The position numbers and the translations under genes are program-made. DNA of 64,000 bases from Atopsyche davidsoni (taxonomy: Eukaryota; Arthropoda; Insecta; Trichoptera; Hydrobiosidae), in assembly GCA_022113835.1 (NCBI GenBank), contig JAILWY010000003.1:10129501-10193500 (forward strand). The letters run 5' to 3'. This document shows positions 1-17,589 of the stretch, piece by piece; positions within the stretch are counted from its first letter, which is position 1; each line of letters opens with the position of its first letter. The notes under the pieces are model-generated. The model searched no databases. It saw only the letters and a list, made by a program, of their open reading frames with translations, and was not told the origin of the DNA.

Positions 1-2079
1 TTTGTTTTAGTGTAATTGATTACCTTACGAGATACCCTGAGGAAAGGTACGTATCGTTTCATGAACAAAATTATTTATCAGATTATTTCTATATACAACC
101 TTATTAGTATGACACATACAAATTTGATCTTATCATTAATGTGCTTAGTATAAAATTTTTGAGTACAGCGAGAAATGCATACTTTAAAAACCGTATCTTT
201 TAAATATACCTAAGTTGATAGATAGCCAAGCTAATGAGAAAAGGATATAACTCAACAATTTTTTTTTTGCGTTGATCGACTGTATATTTAAATGAACAAA
301 ATAATCAAATGCATTTTTTTAATACCTTTCATTTTGTTTGGCGTCAAATAACTCTATCACCCCTCTAGATTATTCAATTTTTCAATTTGAAATCCGTTTT
401 TTACGAGCCGTCCCTGTCCATACAGCCATGGGGTATTTTATCTCTGAAAAACCGATTTGCTGGGCTTATTTTCCACGAGGCTCTGCATGCTGAAAATTTT
501 AAATATCTTGAATTATTGTGACACGGGGCGGACTAGCTTTGAAATATGACAAATGCTGAATGAATGTACGAGCACATGGCACGGAAAGCTATTTTCCTCG
601 TACGTAATTTATAAATTTTTAATGCATATATAAACATGTATTTACTGCAGAAATATGCTTCTACTTCAGTGTATTTTTAGCTGGAATCATTGTGCTTATT
701 TTCTTTTGATTTATTTAAGCTTTTTGAGCCCTTACTCCGAGGATCTGTATTCTTGAACCATGTAATTTAAAGCCGTGTGAAAAGTGTATATGATTAAGGT
801 ATATCCCATACACAAAGGTTAAATTGTCTAGTGGAAATTTTCCACAACCCAGATTTATTTTCCGTAAAATTTCAAGCTAACGTGTAATTGCAAACCAAAA
901 TTCAAATTAAAATAAGTATTATTACTGTATTTAATATTTTTAACACCTTACAAAAGTACTAAATATTTGTTAAATAAATATATTACATATTGATATTTAA
1001 ATATATTCATTAACTTAAAATAACAAATATACAATCATAGTGAAAAGGTTTATACGTGATAACAATATCACTTTTTAGTTTGAGTACATTATATACATCT
1101 ATTTAAAAAAGGTCAACTTCCTTCACTTATTACATGGTCAAACAACGTTTTTTTTTGTGATTTTGTTGATCTTCAAATGTAAAAGTTACCAAATAAAAAA
1201 AAATACAATTTACGTTGAACACAAGTAGCAAACTTTATGATTTATTTTACGGTCATTTGTGGATCAATTTTAATAAAACAACGTAATTAAATTTTATAAG
1301 ACTGATAATCATATTTAAAACCTCAAAATATTATTTTAGTCTTTTAGGTATAATACACCAAATATTTTTATTTCACTTATCATAAAAGTTTGTACAGTTA
1401 TGAAAAATCCATACCAAAAAATCTATTTTATATAGTAGTAAAAATAGGTATACTATCAATACAATTGCTGAACTACTTTACTGTTTTTTTCATGTTTCGC
1501 ATACAAAACATTTATCTTATTATAAACCCGTTATTTTCATGCATAATTTAAATACTGAAAAATCATTTAAATAGTTATTTTTATGGAAGTTCTCAAGCAA
1601 CTTTAATTTTAATTTATAAAAAAAGACTTCAAAAACATCAAGTGGGTATTTATTTTAATAGATCGTTCATTTTATATCCAATTAGTTATGCAAACATATA
1701 ATCTATGTATTAAAATAAAAACAATTTATTTTCATCAAAACTTTAACAAAAATATACAACAGCCTTTTCAAACCTCACTGAAACTTTCCAAGCTCAACTT
1801 TTATTTTTTGGGGGACTTGAAGTAGAAAATTATTTTATGTTTTAAAAAAACTGTGTATATTTTCTCAAATGTAAACAGTGTGACCGTTAAAGCAAACTTT
1901 GTTTATTAAATCTTTTCAACTTCAATAAAGTTAAAAGTAGGGTAAACCAATCTGCATTTTGGAAAAGGTCATACTTGATTACGTAGTTTGCATTTACCCT
2001 TTCGGATAAATTTTAAATATATTATTTATGACACACACATAAACATGTATTTTTTCTGATGTGTATATTTTATTTACTG
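1..2079. other. AT-rich left flank, no gene seen
   Basis: About 2 kb of AT-rich DNA with short homopolymers and frequent stops in all frames. I see no coding exon, RNA gene or clear repeat boundary here. Confidence 0.6.
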
Positions 2080-2500
2080 AGCTTATTTGGTTTCGTGTTT
2101 TTTTTTTACTTCTTGAAGCTTTCCTAACATCGTCGTTTCAGTACCCTTACTGAAATCATCATCAGGGACTTTATTTGTATACTCTTTCTTGCAGTTCACC
2201 TCTCCAAGCAAACGTAGAATCAGCAATCAGGCAGTTTTCAGCCTTTAAGCCGTCGTCATTGTTGATGTTGTCAAAGAGCTTAAGAATTCCAATTGACTCC
2301 CTGACTAAACGAGCATACTTGCCGTTGATTGTAGCAAACACCTTGACACCCATCAACTCACAAAAACACCTGCCAAAACTTAAAAGCATGCCTATTTGTC
2401 CCCTCTCGTTTGAGCTTTTAGGCGAACGTCACACCCATGTTGTATGTTTGATTTCGGAAAATTTAACTCAGAAAAAAAATCCTTCGTTTACCTACTGGAA
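2080..2500 (-). pseudogene. Probable Penelope-like element 3' end with GIY-YIG endonuclease remnant
   Basis: On the minus strand a frame from about 2389 down to 2171 reads through a block containing YARLVRESIGI and, a few residues later, NINNDDGL. This resembles the C-terminal end of the GIY-YIG endonuclease domain of Penelope-like elements, where an RE(A/S)xEI stretch is followed by N-x-N-x-(D/E)DG. Just beyond the stop, still on the minus strand, lies CTGATGATGA followed by a perfect 8-bp hairpin (2136-2155) and GAAACG. A CTGAAGATG...GAAACG type of sequence is common after the ORF of such retroelements. Only this fragment is visible: no reverse transcriptase motif was found upstream on that strand. 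The assignment rests on motif memory and could be wrong; a chance open frame is the alternative. Confidence 0.42.
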
Positions 2501-2519
2501 TACAACGTAGATTTATATA

Positions 2520-2690
2520 CTTTAAAAGCAATTTAATCCCTGCGATTAGCCTGGGGTTAGTAAATGACTGGAGCTTGTTCCGCGGCTGGGACATGACAGT
2601 CGTCCCTGAGCGTTAACGGAACGACGGGCCCCGCATCTGGAGTTTGTTACCCCTGACTGCGGCCCTCTTTAAGCAGATTAGTTTATATTT
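2520..2690. other. GC-richer patch, unidentified
   Basis: A stretch of about 170 bp that is clearly richer in G+C than its surroundings. It may be a repeat remnant belonging to the neighbouring Penelope-like fragment. No domain or boundary was recognised. Confidence 0.3.
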
Positions 2691-2788
2691 GGAAAATACA
2701 TAAAGGAGGAATATTTATGCTGGTTTTAATATACAACGGAAGTTCACTTCCATTTTGTCAACTGTCGACTCGAATAAAATAGGATTTG

Positions 2789-2815
2789 ATATATATATAT
2801 ATATATATATATATA
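2789..2815. repeat. (TA)n microsatellite, left part
   Basis: Uninterrupted TA dinucleotides that end at the left border of the 2816-3327 element. With the tract at 3328-3392 it looks like one TA array split by a transposon insertion. Confidence 0.9.
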
Positions 2816-3324
2816 GGGGTCCCAAAATTAACGCAAGATTTGAATTTGTCACCATTTTTGCAGTAGTTTTAACTTCGTCTCTCTTCGCTGTGCATGGTCT
2901 TCAGTTCTTACACTAGAGACACAGATCTTTAGTTAGTATACGCTGTAGAGATCTTCTTGAAATTTGCAATTCTTGTCCACGACACTCTTACGCACTGCTT
3001 CGATATTGACATTTGGACAACCAGCGTGTTTAGCGTCTCCAACGAATCCAGTCTCCCTGAATTTTTCAATTAATCTCTTCACAGTTGACGAAGTTCCAAC
3101 ACTATCCTGACCATATTTTGTATGAAATTTTCGAAATGCGGCTGCCAAGCTTTCATTATTTTTAAAATATTGTTCAATAATGAAGACACGTTGTTCTATC
3201 GTGCAACGCTCCATTTTTACTAATCTTAAACTAGCAGCTGTCAAATTGTATTTTTTTAAGTGTTCCCAAAACTTTACTGCAAAAAATGGCGACAAATTCA
3301 AATCTTGCGTTAATTTTGGGAAAC

Positions 3325-3327
<3 letters not shown>
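2816..3327 (-). mobile_element. Deletion derivative of a Tc1/mariner-type transposon
   Basis: The ends are inverted repeats. The left arm from about 2821 reads CCCAAAATTAACGCAAGA, and the reverse complement of the right arm (ending near 3320) begins with the same bases; similarity continues for about 45 bp. The element sits inside a (TA)n tract, so the expected TA target duplication cannot be separated from its surroundings. Inside, on the minus strand, only the N-terminal part of a transposase remains. The intact family would be over 1 kb, so about 0.5 kb indicates an internally deleted, non-autonomous copy. Confidence 0.72.
2933..3214 (-). pseudogene. Transposase N-terminal fragment (helix-turn-helix DNA-binding region)
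   Basis: An ATG at 3214 opens a 93-codon frame whose first 75 or so residues match the N-terminal DNA-binding region common in insect mariner/Tc1-like transposases: MERCTIEQRVFIIEQYF, then a second helix region with STVKRLIEKFRETG. The familiar linker is followed by an abrupt change to unrelated residues and a stop. This fits an internal deletion that removed the whole DDE/D catalytic domain. No catalytic residues are present, so it cannot act as a transposase, although a DNA-binding fragment could in principle be made. Confidence 0.68.

Positions 3328-3392
<65 letters not shown>
3328..3392. repeat. (TA)n microsatellite, right part
   Basis: Uninterrupted TA dinucleotides directly after the right inverted repeat of the 2816-3327 element. 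Open frames across it encode only alternating Ile-Tyr and are artefacts. Confidence 0.92.
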
Positions 3393-3399
<7 letters not shown>

Positions 3400-4345
3400 G
3401 TGTTTATAAAATACGCTTGACCTATCTATCACTTAATCTGTACCATGCAGTACATTATCTTGAGCTTTGCCTTCTGACGGTTTGGTTTACTGCGAGTGAT
3501 TTACGTATTTAAGTTATTTCCTGTACGAGAGTTGAAATGCTTTTAGATTTTGAATCTACATTTTTTTGTGTATTTTATAAATAATTGCAAACTTTTCCTT
3601 TTCTTATATTATACATTACTGTTTATTTACATTCAATATATCAGTCTAAGTTCATCAAATAGTAAAATAGAAATAAAAAAATTTGCACGCCTTAGTATTT
3701 TTACTAGTTTTACAAGCATGTTTTATTGGGTATATTAGCATTGTGAGCTTTTTTAATTACGTTTCAATCCTAAAATAGCGTAAATCTTTTTTCAGGATTA
3801 TTTTCTGGGTTTTTTTATCCGCGTATTTCTGGTATTTATTAAAAACACAGTTGACCTTTACTTACATCGTAAAGGCTTAAATATCGGGCCGGTATTTAAT
3901 TGCCTTCGTTCTCATGCAAAAGCATACTTAAGAACGATTGAAGATAAGACGAATCGTACGATATGCCACGTGAGAAGCGGTTTTTTCCAGTGTACAGAGT
4001 TCCCAGAACGAAGTTTGTTACTAAACACGCGCATTTTAGAGCCAATGTCCCCTTGTGACGTATAAGCGATCTCTCAGCTGTGAGATTAATTGCTGCAATG
4101 CAATCTAAATGGAGTTGGACGAGTCTGCGTAGGTTGAGTTGGGTTAGTTCTCTGACGCATTCAATCGAATGATCAGCACATTAATATTGCTGGATTGACG
4201 TTAATTAGTTTATTAACCTGTACAAAAAACAATGATTCATTTTCGTGACCTTAACTAAACATATATTATTCTCTCTTACATGAAGCAAAACATTTAAAAA
4301 GTCATCGGTATTTTGGCTTTCGTTAAAATGTCTATCATACGTGTA

Positions 4346-4759
4346 CAGTAAAAAATCGATATAGCAGACCCCTGTTTAACGGATTTTGTATATAACGGAC
4401 AAAAAATCCGGTCAAATGTAAATAAAAAATAAAATAAATTTTGAATGCGAAAATGATAAAAAAAAATATTTTTTTTTCGTAATTTTTTAAGAGTTGTTTA
4501 AACAGTTATAAAAAACAGCAAACTTCAAACGAAACTTGATTCCTTATTAGTAGGTTTACTGAAAGCAAGCGCGTTTATATCAAACGCGTATATAATTTTA
4601 AAACTAGCGCGTTTATATTTTTATTTGTATTTTTTATTAATACATAGTGTATTTTCAAAAAAAAGTTTGATTTATTACAAGCTTATTTTTATATAACGGA
4701 CGATCGGTTTTAATTTACACCCCTCCCCCCAATTACTCCGATATATCTAGGTTTTACTG
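4346..4759. mobile_element. Non-autonomous pogo/Tigger-like element
   Basis: The left end reads CAGTAAAAAATCGATATAGC and the reverse complement of the right end reads CAGTAAAACCTAGATATATC. Both are flanked by TA (4344-4345 and 4760-4761), the target duplication of the Tc1/mariner/pogo group. CAGTANAACCTCGATATAACGGA-type ends are characteristic of pogo/Tigger elements. The terms TAACGGA and TATAACGGAC recur inside both arms. At about 414 bp with no transposase frame it is a MITE-like or internally deleted copy. The ends have several mismatches, so it is old. Confidence 0.62.
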
Positions 4760-5216
4760 TACTCACATTTTTCATATATATAACCAGTATTTTACTTTTT
4801 AACGAATAATATCACTGATTGCATATAAATTGATAAAGAAAATCCTTTTTTGAAGTGAAAATATTACGATAAGTAATTTAACGCTATTCATACTTCAATC
4901 TGAAATCACTTTTAATGGAGGAATGGTAACGTATAAGCATCTAATCGATATAGTAAGCAAGTAGATATGTTATCATTAAGAAACTATATTTGGTGTTTTG
5001 TTTGTTTATGTTTAATGTTGCAGTTAAAAAAACAAACTGTGTATTTATAAAATTCTTTATATATACAATGACGAGTTTTGTTTCTTACCCATCAATGTTA
5101 ATCAAATACCTTTCAATAGTTTGATAAATTCTGAGTTGAATACTTAAAAATGAAAAGAAACATTTGTCTTAACTTTATTTTATATAAAATTGTACAAATA
5201 TATTAATATAACTATA

Positions 5217-10700
<5,484 letters not shown>

Positions 10701-10830
10701 ACTGCTGACAATGCTGGAAATGAAGCGATACACAAAAAGCTCCCCAACAACGATTCAGTTCCATTAAGCGCGTAACATGATATATACAAAAAACAAAATT
10801 GCGAAAAAAAGTTAATTGAAATTCGCCACA
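10701..10830 (+). other. CrzR: 5' UTR part of first coding exon of the corazonin receptor gene
   Basis: A pyrimidine-rich tract ending TTTCCTTTTCAG at 10700 looks like a strong 3' splice site 130 bp before the receptor ATG. This suggests that the 5' UTR continues in one or more exons upstream that I cannot locate. The tract could also be a chance match within a longer first exon. Confidence 0.45.
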
Positions 10831-11427
10831 ATGGATATCGGCTCGAGCGGGTTGGAGACTATCCTCACCATCGAGGAGTGCATAGCTCTCCAGCAAAATT
10901 TGACGTTGAATCTTCCAAGTTTCAACGGCAGTCTGTCGTCGGCGATGGTGTCTTCCAACGAATCGATAGTGTGTCTGGAGCACGCCCCCACGTTGACGAG
11001 GGCCTCGTTTATAAGGGCATGCGTTCTAGGCGCCCTGGCTGTTCTGTCCCTGATAGGCAACTGTGCCACCATAATAAGTATACGGAGAAGCCAGCGAGCC
11101 AGGAGGTTCTCGCGAACCTCATGCAGTGCTATCTACAGCCTGATCATGCAGCTGTCCGTAGCCGACTTGCTGGTTACAGTGTTTTGCCTGGCTGGCGAGG
11201 CCGCCTGGAGCTACACAGTAGCCTGGCTGGCAGGCAACGCAGCCTGCAAGATCTTCAAGTTCCTGCAGATGTTCAGCTTGTACTTGAGTACTTTCGTACT
11301 GGTGCTCGTGGGGGTGGACAGGTTTGTGGCCGTCAGATTCCCCATGAAGAACCTCTCCACAGGAAGTAGAGGAACCACTGTGGTCATTGGTGTGTACATC
11401 TTGAGTGCTTTGCTGAGTATACCGCAG
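10831..11427 (+). CDS. CrzR: Corazonin receptor, coding exon 1 (N-terminus to TM4)
   Basis: Codons 1-199. The ATG at 10831 is chosen because it has a good context (CGCCACAATGG) and is the first in-frame ATG. The extracellular N-terminus (about residues 1-60) carries three N-glycosylation sequons, at N23, N32 and N43. TM1 lies at about 62-84 (N77 of the GN motif). An Arg/Ser-rich loop follows. TM2 lies at about 98-121 with D112 in LSVADLL. TM3 lies at about 139-164, starting with C139 (disulfide partner of C217) and ending in D163-R164-F165, a variant of the DRY motif. The intracellular loop 2 has RFPMKNLSTGSR. TM4 starts near 183 and the exon ends at IPQ. The donor CAG|GTCAGT at 11428 leaves phase 0. 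Base composition is much more GC-rich than the flanks. Minus-strand and other-frame ORFs here are shadows. Confidence 0.9.
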
Positions 11428-14400
11428 GTCAGTAAAACTTTCAATATAAATTTTACAGAAGGTAAAAACTTAACATTTCAATATAAGAAATACAATATTT
11501 TTTTACAGAGAGTACTTGGTGAAATTCCATTTTAATTTTTATGAGTAAAATACTTGTGAAACATGTGGAAAATCACTCAAGCATTTTACTCAAAAATATT
11601 TCAAGTTAACGCACTGCTTAAGAAAAAAAGAGTTAATGCTTTAATCGTTCCGCTGTAAATAAAGGTTTCTCTATTTATCACGTTCAATTGAAAGATAAAG
11701 TTTAAATTATAATTAAGCTAGAAAAGTTTCGCTTAACATTTCTGGAGCTTCTTATTGAGATTTATTTGTTATTTATTTTTTTTATTGTTGGTAAAGGGCA
11801 GAGTGGATGGGAAGCTCTATTTCCTTTGGACCAAATGAGATTCGAAAAACAGACGGAGAATTTCACTTGCGCCCTTGACAGTAATGAGTAAATTTTGCGT
11901 ACCAAGTTTTTTTTTTAATTTAGGGGAACAATACCATTTCTTCTTTGGGCTCTAGACCTAACCGTTTAATTAGATACTTAGTAAAGTACAATATCATTTT
12001 TTTTTGTTAATACGACGACACGACACGATTAAATAATTTAAATAGTTTTGTTTTGATATACCTATAATTTAATTTTAATTTTAAAAATTCTCACTCTTTT
12101 TGACTAAAACTTTTTAAATCAAAATTTGTTTTTGATATTTAAGTTTAAATAAATTATTAAAAAAAAATAATTAGGACATCTTTCTGAAAATTGTTTTTAA
12201 TCTTCTAACCCTTTTTGTGCCGTTTTTTTCGCGTTGTTTTTAATATTACATAACACTAAGATTTTATCCTAGAGGATTAAATTTTCGTATGAAATAAATT
12301 ATAAAAAACATAATAGACTTGAGATTGAAATGTACTTTTAAATTTTCGTGCATTGTTTACTGTCACGCATAGTATTTGAAAGGTATCCATTAAACATTCA
12401 ATTTTGCAAGAGATAGATAACGACACAATGGTAGTAAAAATTTGTTTACAACAATGCTGTAACTCGCCTTTATTCCGGCGTCAAAACATTCGCAAAGTAT
12501 TGTATAAAACGAGTCAACTGCAATAAATTGGAAGTTATTGCGTTCGTAAATAGTATCGAATGACCGACGGACCAACTGTATTCATTCCAAACACTTGTAC
12601 TCACAATAAACACTGGCGACAATAGCAACGCTGTAATTTATATTATCAAGTTCTGCTTTAAAACCGAGTCCTCGAGGACGGGAGCCGATAACTAATATTA
12701 GTCTTGATAATAACGTACCAGTGGCATGCGGTGAGCTCAAAATTAAGTCAAACATTTAATAATTAAAAAATAATTACAAATACGACTCCGCTGTTGTAAC
12801 ATCTGAGGTTTATCTGTATTACGAACAAAGAAGGAAATCCGATATGTACATTCAGGCTAAAGTTATAAAATTTCATTACTCATAGACATTATTTGAAGTC
12901 TGTAAGAATAATAAATAACAAAAATCCCTTGTGTTGTTTTCTATAATATCACGTTCTCGGAATTCAAATAAAAAAACAAACATATAAAAAAACAAATACC
13001 TCTAATATTAATACACAAAAAGAAGTATGAATGTATTTATTTACAGTAAACTCAGAGATGGGAATAATTGTAAAAAAAAATTCGTAAGTGATTATATGAT
13101 TATTAAATTTTACGCAAATGATCAAAATAACGTTGGCACACATAAATTTAATAAGCTATTATCACCTGACTCAGGCTATAATGCCTTTTCAGCTTTCAAA
13201 CCCTAAACAACCCTTCGTGCTAATTCTCCCGTCAGCTCAACATAACCTTAAAACGTGACTGGCAAGGAAACCAGGCCGGACAAATGGAAAGGGCATTTGT
13301 TGAATTCTCAACAAGTCACAAATTAACTTTGCCGTGTATTAATTATTAGGAGAGAGCAATGTAGGTTTTATCAAAAGCTACATTATCTACATGCTAATTT
13401 TTATTTATTATTCCCAAAGACCTTTTTTAACACGGTTCAACAATTTTCATATAATTTATATTAATATCAAATTAAATATTATTTTTTCAATTTTCATCAA
13501 CAAAAGCGCAAACAGGTCCAAATTGTACAATCTTTTGTAGGAAATCTATTCACTTATGAAATAAATTTTATTTCGAGAAACAGGTGGGATTTAAACCCAC
13601 ACCTTTTCGTTTAAAAAAAATTTGTAACTAAGTAAAAAATTGAAGCGTTATATGCAAGAATCGAATTGATTTACTTGTATTTCCAAATAAATATCTTTGT
13701 ATCACATGTTTTCTTAGACATTTCACTTAACACATCCAAATATGAAAAATTGTAAAAAGTTATTTTATATATTTTTTATTGGTAATTTTAAAATTTTTAT
13801 TCAATACGTTATTTAATAACAACAGTTAAAATCACAACGTAGAAGCATATGATAAAAAATTTATATATTCATTCAACCTCTGTTACAAATATATCCGGTG
13901 GATAAATATTTATTACGGTTGTTCTTAGAATCTTTTTATAGACTCTTCTAAATAAAATTTCGGCTGGCTACCCAAATTAAACAAGCGAGAATAAAGTGTA
14001 ATTTTACATTCAAAGCCTGTGAGAAAAAACCTTACAAATGACCAATTATATAAATTACTTATTTAAATTTTCGACACCTCTTTACAAAATATTATACTAA
14101 GCATTTTTTTATTAATACAACCCTTATTACCCTGTTTTTCTTATTATTATAAATGTATATTTAATATCAACGTTATTTTATGGATGCCGGAAAAGATCAG
14201 AATAAAGATATGGCATGATTTGTTTGTGCCTGGATAGAGTTTCATCTTAAATGACTTCAATGAAGATAACATAGTAAATCACCAAATACGAAGGCTTCCT
14301 TGGTGGCGACAGAGTGATTGACTTATTTCCTGAGGTATTACTTTCATTTTGATATATCTCGCAGCTTAAGTTTCTCGGGCCATTTATTCGATTCATACAT

Positions 14401-17149
14401 AAATAAAAATATTTTCAGGAATATTGGTGTTTTTTTTTGGAAATGATGTTTTAAAAAAAATTGTTGATATTGATTATTTACCAAATTTTCTGTGCAATCG
14501 AAATACAAATTTATGGGATATTTCTAGGATTAGACGTCAAGTCAAATACTATTGAGCTCAGTATATTATATATTGATTTTTAATAATAAGTCTTCACTTA
14601 TAAAGATTTCAAATTCTTTTTAAAATAATCAAATAAATTATCAACTTGTCTTTGAATTGTTTAATAAATTGATAAATAAAATACCAGAAAGAAAAAAAAA
14701 CGCCCGATTTATCGTTTAGAATTTATTAGTATTTTTTAACTTATAAATAGTAAATTAAAACTATTCAAAAATTATTTATTAGCAAATCAAAGATAAAGCA
14801 GATCAAATAAGTGAATAAATAACTTTTTGAAAAAAAGTACGCGAGAATACTTACACATTTTTATAGTGTTTTGTTTCTCTTAAATTCTCGATTACATTAT
14901 AAAAATAAAATGTACTCGAAAACAAGGACTGTTTAATGTTCAAAGCGTGAAATCTTATATCCTTACTAGAAACCAAATTTCGGAGTCCTTCTCTTTTGGT
15001 TGCGTGAAAACATTGTTTAAAAATTTCACCCGGATCATTTTTCTACCTCTATCCAGGAAATTTAAAAAGTCCTCTCTAATTTATATATTTCAAATAAAAT
15101 TTAATAAAGAGTAAAATTCAAATAAAACTATATTTTTAAAACAAAAGGAAATATTTATATGAAGACAATATATAATATATCAGAACCAGACCATGGAAGA
15201 TCCGATAACATATCCGGACAGGCTTTTGTATTTTTGGACAGAAAATTATAAAAATGAACTCACAGTTATTTAAGAAGTTTTTTTATCGAAAAAATGTACC
15301 ACTCTACTAATCTTTCGTTCAAATGAGCCATTTAACTAATTTATTAGATTTTTTCACAAAATCGCTTTATTACCACCGTAAATCAATTTTCAATATTATA
15401 ATAATAAAGTTAATTTTTAAATTTTTTAAATGAAAGAAGATTAAATGTCCATTTAAAATTCATATAACACCATTTAATTAATATCTTTAAAATTGTCAAT
15501 AATTCAAATTTTATTTTATACTTTGCTGATATACATACAATTTTTTGTCTGTATTTTGAGTATTTTGTTGTAACATCAATTCTTGTATAGCTCGTTTTGC
15601 CAATTTCATTTTCCTAGATACAAATATTTCGACACAACATTAAAACCTTTGTTGTGAGATCTTAGTGTCAGTTTTTTTATTTTATCCTAAATACTAAAAA
15701 GCTTTTTTTTCCGTGAGAAGGTTTTTTTTCATTTTATGTATTTTTAACACCAAGCTTTTCGGTGTTTTCCTTTTAACTACCTTATCTGTGAATATTCTGT
15801 TGGCAAAGAAAACATTTATTTATGAATTGAATAACACATTCATAATTTTATATCTTATAAATGTTCCAATATGTTTTTTTGTACGACTTAACATTTACAT
15901 AACAATAACATGTTTTAACTTAACACTTAAAAATGCAAGATGCACGAGTTGGTCTACCAAAGAACCTTCGAAAATATAGCAGTATAACCAAAAATATATA
16001 CTTAACTTTAATATAAAGTATAAAATATTCAAGCTTTAAACAGATCCCAATATATTTTTTACGTATCACATTGATATATATTTATTTTTCAAAATTGTTA
16101 TTTTGGTGTTTATTTACCTCATTTTTATTACCACAAGCTATCATCAAAAAAGGAAATATAACCCTTTATAAATTTAAGACTCTCTGGGATCACATCCAGT
16201 AATAATTAAATGTGTACATTTTAAATCAGGCGTTACTTTGTGGCAAAAATAAATATCAAGCATTCTGTTAATGAATCAAAAAGAAGTTTCCGCCCTCCAC
16301 GTTTCCGCGTTTCCTTTAAATTACGTTTTCAGAATAACTCCAACCCCTTATGATATATGACGTGAACATGATTCTTAAAATAAAACTTGAGTTTTTAGCT
16401 ATTACACACAATTTGTATTCCAGTCAAAAAAACGAAGAAAAATCCCGCATAGCTCGGTAAATTATCGTATTATTTTTAAATTAGAAAATTATCATATCGT
16501 AGCATGGTATAATATCAATAAGATGGATTGATAAGTTGGTTGTTTTATAGGTTTATATTATTCATTTATTGTGTAGTTATACTGTTGATATTTTTAGGTA
16601 TGTATTTTTAGGTAAGATTTGAGTAATTGGATAATAAAAATTATGTATTCCGTATAAAGAAAAATTCTTGTAAAAAAGAGGCAAAACACGTGTTGCTATC
16701 AAATAATTGGAATCTTCTTGTATACTTGAGCATCACGATAAAAAAATAATATTTAAAATAAATCCCTTTATTAATGATTTCTGCTGTTATAATTATAACT
16801 CTCAAAAAAATTATATTCATTAATACTAAATTGATTGTAAGATGACCATAATTAATATTTTAATTTACCAATTATTTATCAAAGACTTAAAATATTTTAA
16901 ATTAAGACTCCTAAAGTAAACATTTTAAAAAAGATATTATTTATTCAATTAAAATCGAATTCATCATTTGATGTATGCAAACGTTATTTTTCAGAATAAT
17001 TAACTGATACCCAATACACCCAGTTTTTGACTCATTGGTATGATTAACAGCACAATAAATAATATCAATATATTTTAATAAAAAATATGGGCCCCGTAAC
17101 TTATTTGTATTTTTGAATACCCCTTGTACTCAAGGGATATTATTTACAT

Positions 17150-17420
17150 TTACGAATTATCTTTATGGCTGATTGTAAAGTGCAGCCATGGTCTGCAGCT
17201 GCAGTCAAGACGTGTGAGTCCAATGTGCAGCTTCCAGGATATATTTGTAACCCAGAAGCTAGATGGCTTCAGGCTCATTGTGCGGAGATCCAATTTATGG
17301 GGTCTGAAGAATAGGGGACTTTAATGCTGAAACCATAAATCTAACGGCATGTCAAGGAGAACTGGAGTGGTCGCTGCTGCGAATGTCTGCCGACCGGAAA
17401 GGGTTGATAATTCTTGCACT
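17150..17420. other. GC-richer intronic patch, unidentified
   Basis: Composition rises clearly over 270 bp. The patch includes a perfect CTGCAGCTGCAG run. No open frame with a recognisable domain and no terminal repeats were seen. It may be a decayed mobile element fragment. Confidence 0.3.
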
Positions 17421-17589
17421 CATACTTCAAAAAAAATAAAACAATCGATTGAAGCAGCATAAATTTTTTTCTTTATTAATCAATGACTTGAATTTAAAAA
17501 TATATATATAATATAATGAATTTTTTTTATTTTATTTTATTGTGAATTGATTTGAAATATTTTGTCTCGTTTTTTGAAATAATAATTAA

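Noticed and set aside
10878..11369. 163-codon open frame on the plus strand overlapping exon 1, and minus-strand frames at 10675-11072 and 11211-11444
   Set aside because: They are other-frame shadows of the GC-rich receptor exon; only the 10831 frame gives transmembrane helices and family motifs.
13579..13606. GTGGGATTTAAACCCAC, resembling a tRNA T-arm
   Set aside because: No anticodon or D arm can be placed at the right distance on either strand, so it is not a tRNA gene; a tRNA-derived repeat is only a guess.
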